A DNA stretch of 64,000 nucleotides, from the NCBI RefSeq assembly GCF_017654505.1, contig NC_054549.1, positions 29,809,854 to 29,873,853 on the forward strand, in the 5' to 3' direction. The stretch's first letter is position 1; every line of letters starts with the position of its first letter. The stretch is from Polyodon spathula (taxonomy: Eukaryota; Chordata; Actinopteri; Acipenseriformes; Polyodontidae). The position numbers and the translations under genes were made by a program. Positions 38,701-52,194 of the stretch are shown in pieces. The notes under the pieces were generated by a model, which saw nothing but the letters and a program-made list of their open reading frames with translations, had not been told where the DNA came from and searched no databases.

Positions 38701-39211
38701 TTAACCCTTTGCAGTCCATTTATTCACTTGGCGCCTATCAGGTCCAATTTATTTTCACATGCACTGTTTAAAAGTAATTTTATTCACAGTAAAACAGGTT
38801 TAAAAGGCACTGCATATCAACATGACACTCAGTACTGCATCTCCAGCCCTGCCCCACTCCTTGTTCACTTTATTTATCACATATTTCTTCATAGTAGTGC
38901 ATACTGATAAATTATCTCCTGATCACTTGTTTTATCACCAAACTCCTCAATAATGCTGTCCAAGTCATTATTTTATTACTATAAAATACTTGTACTTGCA
39001 AATGCCTGTGATATTCTTTGAGCACTGGATACGGGAGCAGCTATCTTGCTTATGTCCATGTTATGTCTGTTAGGAACTATGCGTATTGTTCCGATCCACC
39101 TTCTTTTTTTCTGCTTCTCTCGGCTTCCAGAGAAAAAACAACTAGGGACCTGTGCTTGATGTCTTTTTGATGATGTCGGACCTGGTCCGACATAGGACCA
39201 CATAGATTATT
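38701..39211. mobile_element. piggyBac-type MITE, degenerate (copy 1)
   Basis: Starts ttaaccctttgcagtcc (TTAA target plus CCCTTTGC), and the far end near ggaccacatagattatt is a weak inverted match. The interior is non-coding. The copy at 60575-61091 is the same element, but part of it (about 60802-61010) is a parallel complement of this one. Confidence 0.5.
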
Positions 39212-40423
39212 GGACACTGCAACTTTCAGAACTTTAAATTACAAATGTTTTGTTGTGTGGATATTTATATTCTCCTGCGACAATATTGGTACAACAAGGC
39301 AACCATTGCTACTCACACTGAAATAAAACAAATTCTGTGTGAGATATTAGACTGTGTTAGCTGTAAACAAATCCAGACGTGATGTCGCAGCAGTCTTTTC
39401 TTCCTTCATGCTTGTGTGGATATATTTCTGAAACGGATAAAATGGGGTTTTGAAAAATAGAAAAAGCTGTATCTTTGTATTTGTGGTGTTAATTTAATAA
39501 CCGGATTAAACCATATTAGGATTTGTGATATTTTTAACTTGGTTTTCTGGGTTATAAGCCAGAGAGAACCGTGTAAGCTGGACAAGTTTTTGCTGGTTGC
39601 CAGCTGTGCACAGCTGTTGCCGCCTCCCCCAGAGAAATGATGGAATGGCTAAATACAAACATGCTGTCTCTTTGAATGCCTTGTACTGCAGCTCGCTTTC
39701 ATTTATTTTCTTTAATAAAGATTTTGTGTTCTTACATTTATACTCTCTCGTGTTTTGTTTTTTTTTTAAATGCAAAATTCAGACAGTAAACTCTCTCGTT
39801 GTGACCAGCTCCCTCTAAAGACTAGCTCACTTGAAGGCCTTTCAGAGAGAGTTCTATATAAAACACATTTGTAACCCTGAGAACTAACCCTGTAAAATCA
39901 GAGACAAATCACTCTTCTAAACAGGGTCATGTCCCTACTGGTTAGAATTGGCCTCCTCTTATGTATTCTGAAACCATTGTCTTACAAAATGATAGTTTTC
40001 ATTCTTTGAGACTATCAATCTTTTCTATCTCAAGGATATCTTCTCCTCAAAGGATTAGAAGCTGCATGCACACAGGGGGCGTGGTTATTTTCTAATTGTT
40101 TTACCTGTTTTTGATTGAAGGTTTGGCTCATCACACTTTTTGATCAATGTGGATATGATGGAAAGCTGCCTGTCATTGGTGTTTCTAACATGATATCTTT
40201 GAACATGTTTATTTAAAGGCCAGATGTGTGATTTTTTTTTTCAATATTGTGAAAAATGTACAGAAACCATCCGATCATTATCCATGTGGCTGTTTTTAAT
40301 TAGCTTCAAGATCAATTCAGTTAAAATTAATAAAAACATAAAATTTAATTTTTAAGCTGTTTACTTGTTAGTATAAGTAAACCTTAATGAGGACAGAAAC
40401 TGATTTTTTGTAAAGATGTGGCC

Positions 40424-40429
40424 TTTATT
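40424..40429 (-). terminator. polyadenylation signal of INKA1 (copy 1)
   Basis: AATAAA on the minus strand, 93 bases past the INKA1 stop codon. Confidence 0.75.
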
Positions 40430-40521
40430 TTTCAAGAAAAATACAACATTTTGAATATGACATATAAACCATCAAAAAAATACAAAAGAAGAGAATAGTT
40501 CGTAGGTTATATTTTGGCTGG

Positions 40522-41439
40522 TTAAATATAACCAATGACGTCGTTGCAGATGATTGGTTGCCGGCTCCCAGTTTTCATGAGTTCGGTGAACTGGTAAAAG
40601 CCTGTTCCCATTTCGTGGAGCCCTGTGTGTGACTGGTGGAAGTAGGGAGCTCTGACCTGGAAACCGGTTGGACAGGAGAGGCGCTTAGGAGCTCCCGCTC
40701 TGTTAGCTTGGTTTCCCGTGACTGATTTCCCCCGCTCATCCCCATTCCGTGACATGCCAGCCAGCTTGCGGCGCATGTTGAGCATAAAGTCTTTGGCCAA
40801 GCGGCGCCCTGAATTGGGCTTCAGTTCAGCCGCTTCTGGACAGTCAGGGAGGTCCATCCAGTTCTCAATGAGGTCAGCAAAGCTGTTGTCACCCAGGACC
40901 AGAGGCTGGCGGTTACGTCCCCTTGTGAGCAAAGAAGTAGTCCAATCCTCAGGGTCATTGGACTCAAAGGAGGTCCAACGCTCCAAACAAGCGTCCGACG
41001 TGGATTTGGGCCTCACTCGACCACTAGGCGCTCGGTTGGTACGCAGACATGCCCCCGAAGACACCCTGATGTTTCTGCTCCTTCTAAGAACAACTGGATC
41101 ATCTTGCCAGGAGGCCTCCGAGTAACCCGAGTCAAACTCCAGACTCTTCTCACTGCTGGGGGAGCCCACACCCAATCGGCCGCTGCCATCTTCCTCCTGC
41201 ATTGTTGCCAAGCAAAAGGCTGAGTCGTAGGTGCCCGTTTCGGAAATGTCAGAGTTGCGGAGCTGAGCAAGCCGTTCCCTCTGCAGCACCCTCTTCTGAC
41301 AGCCTCGGGCATTCGCAGACAGGGGGCTGGGGTTGACAGAGGCCCTAAATCCCCGTTTCATCTGCTTCAGGTCCTGCAGAGTCTTCATCACGCACTGCAT
41401 CTGTTCCCTGAGGCAGTCACCAGACTCACGCACACATAG
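40522..41439 (-). CDS. inka1: INKA1 main coding exon (copy 1), PAK4 inhibitor
   Basis: The minus-strand exon begins after acceptor ttctcttttctcctcag at 41439 and ends at the TAA at 40522-40524 (305 residues). It opens LCVRESGDCLREQM, which fits human INKA1 (ELLCGRDTG) and INKA2 (DGLQDQM). The Inka box follows at about 40840-40930: EDWTTSLLTRGRNRQPLVLG, then NSFADLIENWMDLPDCP. It binds and inhibits the kinase PAK4, with roles in cytoskeleton and neural-crest biology. The C terminus ends VIGYI, similar in style to the family's hydrophobic end. INKA1, and not INKA2, is chosen because UBA7 and CDHR4 flank it with the human orientations. The exon is intact with no frameshift. Confidence 0.9.
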   Translation of the reverse strand, partial: LCVRESGDCLREQMQCVMKTLQDLKQMKRGFRASVNPSPLSANARGCQKRVLQRERLAQLRNSDISETGTYDSAFCLATMQEEDGSGRLGVGSPSSEKSLEFDSGYSEASWQDDPVVLRRSRNIRVSSGACLRTNRAPSGRVRPKSTSDACLERWTSFESNDPEDWTTSLLTRGRNRQPLVLGDNSFADLIENWMDLPDCPEAAELKPNSGRRLAKDFMLNMRRKLAGMSRNGDERGKSVTGNQANRAGAPKRLSCPTGFQVRAPYFHQSHTGLHEMGTGFYQFTELMKTGSRQPIICNDVIGYI

Positions 41440-44400
41440 CTGAGGAGAAAAGAGAAGCAGATAACAGTTAACCACAGCTGTCTTCCAGTAATACGTTACG
41501 AAACATGTCAAATTAAATTTGTCAATTCAAATATCCCATGAAAATCAAAGGGAACCAGATGCATCTTAAAGGGGGGCATGAGTTAGACACAATGTTTTGT
41601 TTATTTCATGTCCATGAACTGTATTTAAATGGCATGGGGAGCACTGGGGCTCATATTCCATTTGTTCTAAGACGGAAGGCTCTCTCTCTTCCTCCCTCTC
41701 TCTCTCTCTCTGTCTCTCAACAAGGCAATATTTCCTGAAGCTGCTGCAGTTGTGATCACATGCCAACCTCTCAGAACAGGATTGACTCCCGCAGGATGGA
41801 AACAGTTGCCTGGATTCAAAGGTCACACTTCCTTATCCTGTTTGTGTTGGACTTACTAGAAATGTGCTTTGTAGAATAAGCTTTCGACAAGAACTTCATG
41901 TTCCACATCTGAAGTATAAAATCCTACTTCTTAAAGCCAATTCTAAAACTCGCTTAAACAATTATGCGTGCAGATTCCACAACTCAAAACATCTATGTGC
42001 ATGGACCCCAACACTGATCTACAGCCCTGATCCCCAATCCATAAAATGTGTTGTATAACAAGGACTTCAATGAATAGATAAAGATAACAATAGATTAGTA
42101 TCTGGGATAGCTGAGGAACATGATCAGTGACATGATCAGTTACAGCTTTGATGTATGCTGGCCATAGCCAAAGGGTAAATGGTGGCAGAGTCCTGCAGCA
42201 CTGTAGGCGTTAAACTCTTGGTCACTCAGGTTAGAAAGAAGGATAGGTTTCTGGGAGTTTTACAACAGATATGTTTTTGTTTGTTGGAGTAAAGGCTGAA
42301 CCACAGTTATAAACCTCTCTTGTGCTCCCAAGACAGGCAGAGACTTGCAGGCAGAAGCAATAGCTATTTGGCAGTTTCGGTACTGCCAGAGCCCTTCCTC
42401 TCAGGCAGCTGAAAAAACAGACAGTTCACAAAAGGTGCCTTGCCCATTACGGGACACTTATACCTGATCTCCCAGCTCTTCCTTCCACATCTCTAAACAA
42501 GCCATGCTTTTTAGAAATAAGCCCACAGAAGTCCCAAAATACTATTAAAATATCCCTAGTTTATTTAGGCTCCCCCCTCCCCCCATTATATAGCAGGCTG
42601 TGATTTAGCCTAGCCTTTAAAGAACATAAAGTAAAACTGTTATAAACGTTATTCAGTTTATATGGTTAGAAATGCTAGTGAAACAGGCTCTCTGTTTCTT
42701 TTCCAAGTAGATTGCAATTGCAGAGTAACTGTGGTGAACCTCACAGGATCATGAGCAGTCATTTCCTTGACTCTGAGTCACAGGAACTCTTTAACAGGAT
42801 GGCCAAATCAGCCTTCAAGCCGCTGGGAGACTGAGCATCTAATGAAGCAGTTAGGAGTTATTGTTGTTTCTCCTGCCAAGACCTTCTGACTGATTCTCCC
42901 TCTAGGACACAAATATGTACAAAACTATTAATACTGGCTGGAGAACAGTTATGTTGTGTGTATAAATGTTAGGAACATAGTGTAAGCAGATATGTCTTTT
43001 TATACAGCAAGACAACAGATGTTTTTGTTTGTTTTTTTAATATGTGCTATGTGAAATAGTACCAGTACAGTGGTGTTTAAAATGGTTTACTCTGCAATCA
43101 AACTGAAAACACTATTCTAAACCCCAATAGGCAGGTAAATTGTACCACAGCAGGGATAGTTAATATACTTCCTTTTTTTTTTTTTTACAAACAAATGTTG
43201 CAGCCTCTTTCGGTTTCATTTTTAAATCTCTACTACCCCCTGGGTAAATGGTTCCGTTTGTTTTCTAAGCAATTATGTGTACTCCTCCAATCTCTTGTGG
43301 TTTTCAGCAAATATAATTACAGTGCACGCTGTTTATAAGAATTACTGATATAATAATCAACCGCATATAGTGATCAAAACCACTGGGAAAAAATCATTCC
43401 TCTCCTAACCAATGTAAAATAATCTGCTTGTAAGAATCAAGCAATCCGCTTATAAGAATCATTTCGGGGCAAACTGACTGCATGTAATATGGTACTGTAT
43501 CAAGTGCAAAGATGTGTACAGCCAATAAAGCTGTTTTTGAATTTGAATTTGATCACATCTTGTGTGTTTAGGCACGTACGCTGCGTGTATACAGTATAAT
43601 CCCTGGTCCGCAGCAACTCCCAGTAGACAGGGTTTTTTCTCTGCTAGTGAAAATTAGTTTAAATAAAGTGAATACACATTCATTGAATACATACTAAGCA
43701 CAGCACTGTTATTGTGCGATATGCATGTAGAGGGAGGGGGCTTGCGTAGCGGTGCGGTGAGGAGGGGGGGGGGGTTGCGGTGCTTTTCATCTCCGCTTAG
43801 TGAAAAAAAGCAAACCACAGATGCTTAAATGCAGTGGTAGTCCTGGCAATAAAATACTTTACTGTAAAGTCACTTTAATTAAAATGTCATTACACGTAAC
43901 ATGTATGGTTATGTGTGGATTAAAATCCAACAGTAGTCTGCATGGATGTTTACAATATTCTATATAACAGCTAAACTATTCACATATGTAACTATATGCC
44001 TTATTCACATTGATAAACATGTGAGTGAAAAACGTTGTGAATACTTGAACTAGTACTGCATGGCTATGTTATTACAGCTGTGGAAAATTCAGCTATTTGG
44101 CTCCAAATTGGTCCCTAAGAGAGAGAAGGGGGGTGACAGGAGGGGAGAGAAACGATTTGTTAAAACCCCTAGGCGCTCTGATTTCAAACTGGTGACAGCG
44201 TCGAAAGTCAGGATACAACCAAGTTCCAGAAATGCATTATTGTCCCTTTTATAATAACAGATCAGATATGTCAGCATGGGTTAAGAATGCTTAAGCAGCA
44301 AGAGGGTTTTGGATCCCTGTGTGGAAAACTTGCAGCCAAACTGGGCTGTGTTTTTAGAGACATCTTGAAATATTTAGAGTTGCCGCATGCTTCCAATTTC

Positions 44401-45684
44401 TTTCATAGGCTAAACAGTTAATACCTACAGTGTGTGAAAACAATATCACTTCTGTTAAGCACAGTCAAATTGGTGCACACACATACACACACACAACTGC
44501 AATATCTGAAACCCTGCCCACAGAATAATGAAGACACATAACAAAAGGATCACTGGGAACCAAAATGTGGACTGGTAAGGAACAGTTGAATTATTTCTGG
44601 TGTTCATTAGAAGGATCCAGGAACTTGGTACAAGGATGGTGTTTCTGTGGCCACCACCACTGTAGAAGTTGGTCTGGAGCCTACCAGAGCTCATTATGCA
44701 AATACAGTTGTTTACCCCCCTCCCCACACCCCCTCTAAACTGTAGTGTCCCCCTCTTGTATAGAATACACTGACTTGTCTAACACCTGGAACTGGGCACA
44801 TTCCAAAGAGTAGTCACATTTATTGTCCCATCCATCTCCTCAGGGCATTTCCAATTCTTATTAGCTTTACTGATCCCCTCTTACTAACATGCATGATGCT
44901 AATGTAAAACAAGTTCAAAGCTCCTAATCCCTCACCCCCTACCACCACTCACATACATATTGATATGAGGCCAATTACCCATCAAATTCCTAGACCAATT
45001 CAACTAATTCTGACCAAACAAATGAATTCGAGCAAAAAATAAACCCCCAAAAAAGGCTTTATAACTGATAGTGATAGTAATAAAACGAGAGAGATATTTG
45101 CGCCAAAGCCTAGGTTATCCAAACTGAAATAGGTTGTTCGAACTGATGCCAAGTGTCTGTGCAAGCGTTTCACAGAGCAGGGTAAACTACCTTTCAGTAA
45201 ATCAGCAATACCCCAGAAAAGCAAAACGCAATATCAGTATGATTCAACTCTGCATGGTTACCAGCACTGGACGGGACGTGTTCAGTTTCTAGTTGTTATT
45301 TTTGGGGGTTTCCCACTGGGTGTATCTTTATAGACATCAGCAACAAAAGTCACCATTTGGTTGCGCTTAGCAAACACGGCCCACATAAAAACATCTAGTC
45401 TCCTAGTATTTACAAGCACATAGATCATACAGCGGTAGGTAAATAAAGTCAACGAACAGACAAATGTCTTGTCATGGAACCTGAGAATAAGTTGTTCTCA
45501 TACGAACAAATAGAAGCACCTTACTCGTTATGGTAGAAGTGCAGTTCTCAAACTTGTTTCAGAAAATACTGTAAACGTACACAACGTTTTAAAGAACATG
45601 TTTTGGTCATACTTTATCTTTGCTGAAATATAAAATCACCTGTTTAACAAACAAATATATATATATATAGTAAAAAAAACTTAC
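41440..45684 (-). other. INKA1 intron
   Basis: Bounded by the acceptor at 41440 and the donor gtaagt at 45679-45684 (minus strand). Contents include CT repeats (about 41682-41712), a 12-base G run at about 43764-43775, and no recognised exon. The duplicated block ends, as far as this window shows, at 42121. Confidence 0.7.
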
Positions 45685-45729
45685 CATCTCTTTTTTCAGT
45701 TTGCTTTTGTCAAAATCCAATTCGTTTTC
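45685..45729 (-). CDS. inka1: INKA1 45-bp upstream exon, probable start codon
   Basis: The minus-strand exon lies between acceptor cttttttgtcttctatag and donor gtaagt. It reads ENELDFDKSKLKKEM and joins in frame to LCVRESG. KLKKEM aligns with the human INKA1 LRWELL and INKA2 RLKQEL segments, so all of it may be translated if an upstream exon supplies an ATG. The only in-exon ATG is the very last codon (45685-45687), which would start the protein as MLCVRESG. The candidate upstream exon (45914 and beyond) has no in-frame ATG and carries an in-frame stop, so I prefer the last-codon start. Confidence 0.75.
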
Positions 45730-45832
45730 CTATAGAAGACAAAAAAGCCCCGTTTTTAAACCGGTCACTATTTGTTGACAATAGCAGTTATCCTCCTAAT
45801 ACAACAACACAGTTTTTTATTTTTTATTTATT

Positions 45833-45870
<38 letters not shown>

Positions 45871-45913
45871 ATCATGCAATTTTCTAAAACGTAAAAAAGC
45901 AACAGCTGCTTAC

Positions 45914-46070
45914 ATTAGGATGACTTCTTGAGTCCAGGAAAACAGATATTCCACACCAAATTCCAGTTACCAAAACCTCCGAGACTTCAGAACTATAACT
46001 AACTCAATAACTTTACTTATGCGTTTTGAACACACTGCAGCACAGCGCCTTGCTCTTTTGTACAAATCGT
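45914..46070 (-). other. candidate INKA1 5' UTR exon
   Basis: A donor-like gtaagc on the minus strand (45908-45913) follows a segment that is in frame with the next exon but contains TAA and no ATG. This suits a 5' UTR exon. The upstream limit and transcription start are not resolved. Confidence 0.4.
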
Positions 46071-46400
46071 GCCTGCTTCTACTGTAATAAGCAGCCAGTC
46101 AGAATTGAGCATCGCCGTCTCAGCCAATGACAGTGCCCCTGAAATCTGAGCTGTGGATAAATTGCATTACAAGGGTGTGCTGCGCTTGGTACCTCGATAA
46201 GGAAAATGATGTACCCACGGAGTCAAATGGTTGAAGTCAAAGGAGGATGGGGCAGACTGTCATAGTCGTGGTGAGGGTCATTTACAGGTAGCCGGGAGCA
46301 TCTGGACTACTTTGCATTCGTTTGCTCCCGTCTCCACAACAAGGCAACTTGCTAGCGCCAATGCCAGCAGACATTGTATACACAGACCATTTGGCCCAAA
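46071..46400. promoter_or_regulatory. probable INKA1 promoter region
   Basis: Lies just upstream of the candidate first exon, is less AT-rich than its surroundings, and has a CCAAT box at 46124-46128 with a second ccagtcag-like motif nearby. Assignment by position only. Confidence 0.3.
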
Positions 46401-47655
46401 TTGACGTAGTACTGGAGAAGTGAAAACATCGTTTTTATAATATTGAAAATGAAATACAATTCAATGACATTTGGAGGAACTACAAAACATTATAGGCACA
46501 CAAGCTTACAACACACGTAGCTAATAAACATAAATCAACGCAGATTATCTATTTGTGCTTCCGAAACTTTAACAATAACGTACATTTAATTGTACGATGT
46601 GACTTTGTTATTAGATTTAAAAACATTGAACATTTGTTTAATGAATTCGTAATAGCACTATTGTACAATATAGCGTGATTTGTGGACAACCAGCGGTTGA
46701 GGGAAGGAAACGACAATAATGTAAAGTTTAATAGGAGCCACGCGGTTTAAAATGTTTATTTAATTGTAATGTTCTGTTTTAATGACCTTTTGTTCAATCT
46801 TTGTAAAGTTAAGTCTTATTCAATATTAGGACGACCCAAATATTGTGTTATATTTTAATACATATTGTTTGTGAAAAGGTAGCTTTGATAAAACGAAGAC
46901 TGATATTTCCTTCTCGTCTATATAAATTATAATTTGAAAATCGAACGCACACTTCAAAAGCGCACACATCACTCAAAACTGGTTTAGAGCAGACCCTAAA
47001 ATACTCGCCCGTCGGCTTCATTGTAAATTAACCCCATTCTCTACGGGTTGATAAAATCAGTGATTGTTGTAGGTAATCTGGTATTGATTCTCTAAACGCA
47101 TTGCATTTCAGCCACACTTCTGTTTCTAAGCTGGGAGGTCACTGGATGGAACCAGTATCTACACTGAAATGTGTATCTGCTTACTTTAAATAGCCCTTCG
47201 GAGTTTCACACATTGGATTTTTTTTTTTTTTTTTTTTTTTTTACTGTTCATTAAATACAGTATTTTTAGGCTTGTTCTCTTTGATACTAATGCAGTATGA
47301 CCAGTTAAACTTGACAATATGTCTTTACCATCACCATCGCGTAGTGTAACTGAAGAAGTTCTTCACGTCGAGTTCTCTTATCACCGACCCCCTAAGGGGA
47401 ATTGCAACAATGGGGTGAGTGCTCAGTAGGTGACCGTAAAGCACGCGGTCAAGATAGGATTCAAGGCTGGCGTTGCGTTTGATCGTTGCATCTGATACCA
47501 GAGCTTCTGGGTCACATGGGCTTTATTTATTTTTAGCTGCCAAAGGCCTGCTGTAATTCAATTTTCAGATCTTGTCAAGACACTGTTGATGAACAGTAAT
47601 TACAACTGGGCAATGTCCTAAGTGTACACACACACTCTCACTTGCAAAAAACTTG

Positions 47656-47702
<47 letters not shown>

Positions 47703-49017
47703 GGATACTATATTATATATATAATCCATGCAGTAAAAAAACTCTGTTATTGATACATTGTTCTGAACTCTTATTTTCACTGTTAAACAACTGAATGATG
47801 GTGCCAGTGATGTGACAGTTAGATATCTAAGGATCAGTTGTGAGCTGGGTACTCGTGGTAGTCAAATCAATCAACACGATCAAATAGGTATATGATTCGG
47901 CAGGTATATTATGTATAAAATAATAATAAATATCCGATATGTGGCGTTATTCTAGGTATACAAAAAAAACAACAACAACAACAACAAAAAAAACACATTC
48001 ATTTTATACAGGAGTTAAATCCCCGTACCAAGTATATTGATAGATACGGTATATAGATAGTTAATTAATTTATGTGTGTATACAAATGAATTTATATTGT
48101 ATTTATTATGTAATGATTACACTGCACTAAAGTACAGGGGAAAAAAGCAAAACAGACGTTCACATTTTTTCTGTTTCCCTAGTGACCGTTTTGACTGAGC
48201 AAATAAACTTTTTCTTTTCTTGTTTTCCTGGAGGATAGTAAACGTAAGAAATGCATCTGACTTGCTTTATTATGCAGAGTTGATTAGTTTTGTAGTCTAA
48301 AAGATTCGATTCGTCGAAATGTAACGCTTGCAGGGTTTTAGTAGTGAATGGGTTAATTATATAAATGTATACCGATATAGAAACACATATAAATGTGTAG
48401 CACCTCTACAATGCACGACTGCATTAGAACACCGCAAAGTGCTATATTGATTCCTTTATTTACATTACATTGCATACTTATGTAGTTTAAATACAGAACA
48501 AACAAAGTGTTAACTGTGAATATTGATAATCAGGTTATTTTAATATCCAGTTACGGCGTTTGATGTCACATTGCAATACTGTTTGGGTTTTGCAATGTGG
48601 CACGTGTATATGTCTTTCTGAGCAGTGTTCTCGTTAATAATGGAAGTGGGGTCAGCTGAACAGCTCCTAATGGTCCGGTAATTCGCACCTGTGGTGGTAG
48701 GAATGCAGTGAAGTCGCAACACTGCAGCGAGGAAATGGGGTAAGGAACTTTAAATGTTAAACAAACATCTGTTTTATTTAAGCATACAAAGATGTGTTAT
48801 TTCCTACTAGTACTGTAAACTACACGAGTTTGCTTGCCGTAGGCCTATGCCGTGCACCAAAAGTGTTCCCACAGTCATTTAATTGTTTGTTTTGATAAAA
48901 CGTTGGAATGTACAATATTTATATTTATGCATGCGATAAACACGTATTTACAGAACGAAATAATACGAATAAACAGTACAAAATATGGTTTACCTTTGTG
49001 CTCGATGGGCCGTTTGG

Positions 49018-49059
<42 letters not shown>

Positions 49060-51497
49060 TTTATTTCTTTAACCAATTGCTTGAAAGTATTGCCATCTAG
49101 TGTCGAATTTGTGTACTTTGGTTTGAGAAATGCATTGGTAACACAAATGTTTTGAAATGACTTGCTGCATAGTTAGAAAAATGTAAACCTGCATGTGTTT
49201 TCTTAATTAGATTTGCTTTTCTGTTTAAAAAAAAAAAAAAAAAAAAAAAGAATGACACAAAACACACGTACATCACATCTCTAAACAGTTTGTGTTCAAA
49301 TATATAGTCTTATAAATAAGCCGCAACTTCATGTTCTATTTATTTATGGGATTCAATCTTGATCCGAGCAATTCGTGTTCTAGTATTACATCAGAATAAT
49401 GGCTTTATTTACTGATTCTTCTGTTGCACTTAAACAAACATAGAAACGTCACACTTAATTTCAATAATCTGAGCAGTCTGTGCAATTTATTATTTTAAAC
49501 ACATTCTCTTCTAATTTGATATAAAAAATAAATACATGATATTACTGATTTTGCATAGTATTAGTCGGTTATTGATTCTGGGTTTGAAACTTCCACAAGC
49601 CCTGTCCACAGTCCTGGGCTGCTTAACTTCTCTTTTTTAGGTGTGTTATTGAAATCAATAGGTGCCGGTAGTTTGAAAAACCAGCCCCGTGGTAAGTCTG
49701 CTCTGAAGTGATCATGCTTGAAATCTCACCCTCGTCTGCAAGTTGATTATTAGGAGCTGTTCATGCAGCTATAAGGGAAGAACAATATGTTTAACGGGCT
49801 ACTGAGACATTTGGATAATATACCGTAGTTAACTGATGGTATAATGGTGCGGGACCAGTAGGGGGTTATTGTTGAGTTTCAGTGTCTCTCGACAGGAACG
49901 GGATGTCGGTTTTATACGTAAATACAATTTCAAGATTACAACTCATTTTAAAGCTTTTTTTATTTTTATTTTTTAAACAGAATACTGAAAAACTCTAATG
50001 TGTAATTTAACATCAGGTTATCAGAATTGGGTTCCTGTTATCGGTACAGTAATGCAACGATAACAAAACTTAATGTTTTAAAAAAAAAAAAAAAAAAAGA
50101 ACTGTAGTAAAATCTAACCGTGCTATTTTTTATTTTAATAGTTAAGTTTCTTTATCAGTTAAGGATCCAGCACGCCTATTCACTGTCAAATGGGAAGAAA
50201 TATAATGGTTCTTCTAGACATGTGTACGTTTACTGCCCTCTAGTGGTAGTTTGTATTTGTTCAGGTAAGACGTTTTTCAAGCTGGAGTTTGCAGAACTTT
50301 AAGTCTGTGGGGAAAATGCTTGTGAAAGTAGTCAAAATGTTCTACCTTCTCATTTGGGCATTTTGATAAATCAAACATTTTCCACAATTGAGTTGTACAT
50401 ATACATTTAACCATAGAACCAAACTACATTACTGGAATGTTTGCTTCCTGGTAACTATGTTGCATTCCAGCCTCACTCTGTTTTATTATGTCATTGCAAG
50501 ATGGTTAATTAATCCCCACTGGGGAGAAAACACTAGAAGTATTTAGTTAAATAGCAGCAGTGTTTGATTGTCTTTTATTGTGCTTATATTGGGAAGCATT
50601 AGATTAATTTCCGGATCTTACTGTTAAACATTACATCTGTTTTGGATTGCCTTGTATAAATACTGTATTTTATCAAAAATGAAAAGGTAGTCGCCTATTT
50701 CAGTTTGACGCTGTAGTCTCTGACAAACAGGTTGATAAGCAAGCAAGTAAACAGATTGTTCTGTGGCATATCACTTATGCTTATCCTTATGTGGTAATAT
50801 TTTCCTTAGCAGCATGAATGCCAGCTTGAAGTATCACAGTAAATCAAACTGACCAGCTCAAACCTTGGCCCACATGCAGATAAACCCTGTCGCTAAGTTT
50901 CTGGAAAAGGTTGCTAAGAAATTTCAAATAAAATATGAGTAACACACAATGACATGTCAGTTTACTAAAGTAATTGTAGCTAACTAAATACTTGTATATC
51001 CCCCAGTTTGAACTTCCATTAGTCGTTTTTATAGTGTTGTTAAAATAGGTCTTTCCAGTCTCCTGTATAAATTTGATGACATTTTGCTTGAATGTTTGTT
51101 ACAAAAAGTAATTCCATACACTGTGATAAATGTAGGTCATGGTAAAACACATTTTAACAGTGCTCACTCCTGATTGACTCTGGTATCATATGGCTATGTC
51201 TTGGGAACCACTGGTCTGGTTTTGATTATCCTATACACGGACATGCTGTGATGCATGTTATAGAGGTCTGCATTTACATGACGCTTCTACTGATAAAACC
51301 AACTGTGTTGGACACATACCTACTATAGTTAATGAATTGCTCAATTACAGCAGGCTTTACCCAAACAATAAAACAGTCAAGGCTGGACACAAAGGATTTC
51401 ATTAGTGTTGTAATGCAGTAACATTTATTGAGAAGGTATCTTTCCCTTGATGATATTTTTAACCAGTAACGCATGACCACGCTTGCCTGGAGTCTAC
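46401..51497. other. INKA1-CDHR4 intergenic stretch
   Basis: AT-rich, with poly-T at 47218-47242, a TA microsatellite at about 47656-47700, TTA at about 49017-49060, and A runs near 49228 and 50080. No exon recognised. Confidence 0.5.
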
Positions 51498-51503
51498 TAT
51501 AAA
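51498..51503 (+). promoter_or_regulatory. TATA box candidate for CDHR4
   Basis: tataaa 92 bases upstream of the proposed CDHR4 start codon. Position is plausible. No other promoter element was assigned. Confidence 0.4.
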
Positions 51504-51594
51504 CAGAGCTCCCTCAGTTCCTGGAAGGTGTCAGTATAACAGTTCTGAGTTGCCAGGAAAGCTGTTCATTTGGAGTCGGATACAGCCTGACAAG

Positions 51595-51659
51595 ATGTAT
51601 CAAATATCCTCTTTCAGAGCGCTTCTACTTGCCCTCTTTCAGATTTGCGTTTTTTGGAG
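51595..51659 (+). CDS. cdhr4: CDHR4 first coding exon (signal peptide)
   Basis: An ATG opens MYQISSFRALLLALFQICVF, a classic secretory signal peptide (short polar start, then a leucine/alanine core), and is followed by a donor (gtaatc) two bases into a codon. Cadherin-type sequence lies downstream on the same strand and CDHR4 is the neighbour expected from human synteny. The gene product is a single-pass membrane protein of the cadherin-related family with poorly known function. The link between this exon and those at 52684 and beyond is inferred. Early cadherin-repeat exons were not found in the 1 kb between them. Confidence 0.6.
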
Positions 51660-51954
51660 GTAATCCAGGTTTAATGCAATTCTCTTTAGAAACCAACGTG
51701 ATTTTTGATACTGTTAAAGGCTTTTGGTTAAAAACAATTATGGGGATAATTAAGAATTCCCGAAATAGTCAAAGCCATTCCCACGTTTGTAGGTCAGTAG
51801 TTTGGATTTAAGCTGGAAAACTTTACTGCACATTTATTTTTTTACAAAGTAGCTTAATACTTTGAGGGATTTGTAACGTCGAATAATCGTATACATACAA
51901 AAAACACATTTTAAAAGTCGGAAAAGTCCAGTGTCAAAATAAACGAGAAAACAA

Positions 51955-51993
<39 letters not shown>

Positions 51994-52156
51994 CAGTCCT
52001 GCAAAATATGTGATATAGTTCATGTTGGATGTATACTGATGGACCTGTTCTGGGACCATCCCATTCCAGGTAGGAGGAGGATACATTCCTGTGTACATTT
52101 TTATCAATAATGGTCACCATTTTTCATTAGATCGTCTTCAAACTCAACTCGACATC

Positions 52157-52194
<38 letters not shown>

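Larger units (their letters stand above)
32070..42121 (+). repeat. direct duplication, copy 1
   Basis: From aaatatgcccctg at 32070 onward the sequence is repeated from 53750 to the window end in the same orientation. The offset drifts from 21,680 to 21,836 to 21,880 through indels. Outside a few replaced tracts the copies differ only by scattered substitutions (e.g. 32134 c vs 53814 a; 41026 a vs 62906 t, synonymous in INKA1) and homopolymer lengths. It contains the last two UBA7 exons, the INKA1 main exon and several repeats. Confidence 0.97.

Noticed and set aside
41013..41312. Other frames overlapping the INKA1 exon (both strands)
   Set aside because: Shadows of the real INKA1 frame caused by GC-rich codons; they end at arbitrary places and have no family resemblance.
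52048..52165. Possible early CDHR4 cadherin exon
   Set aside because: A short cadherin-like phrase is present, but no convincing acceptor or donor and the frame ends in poly-A; too weak to call.
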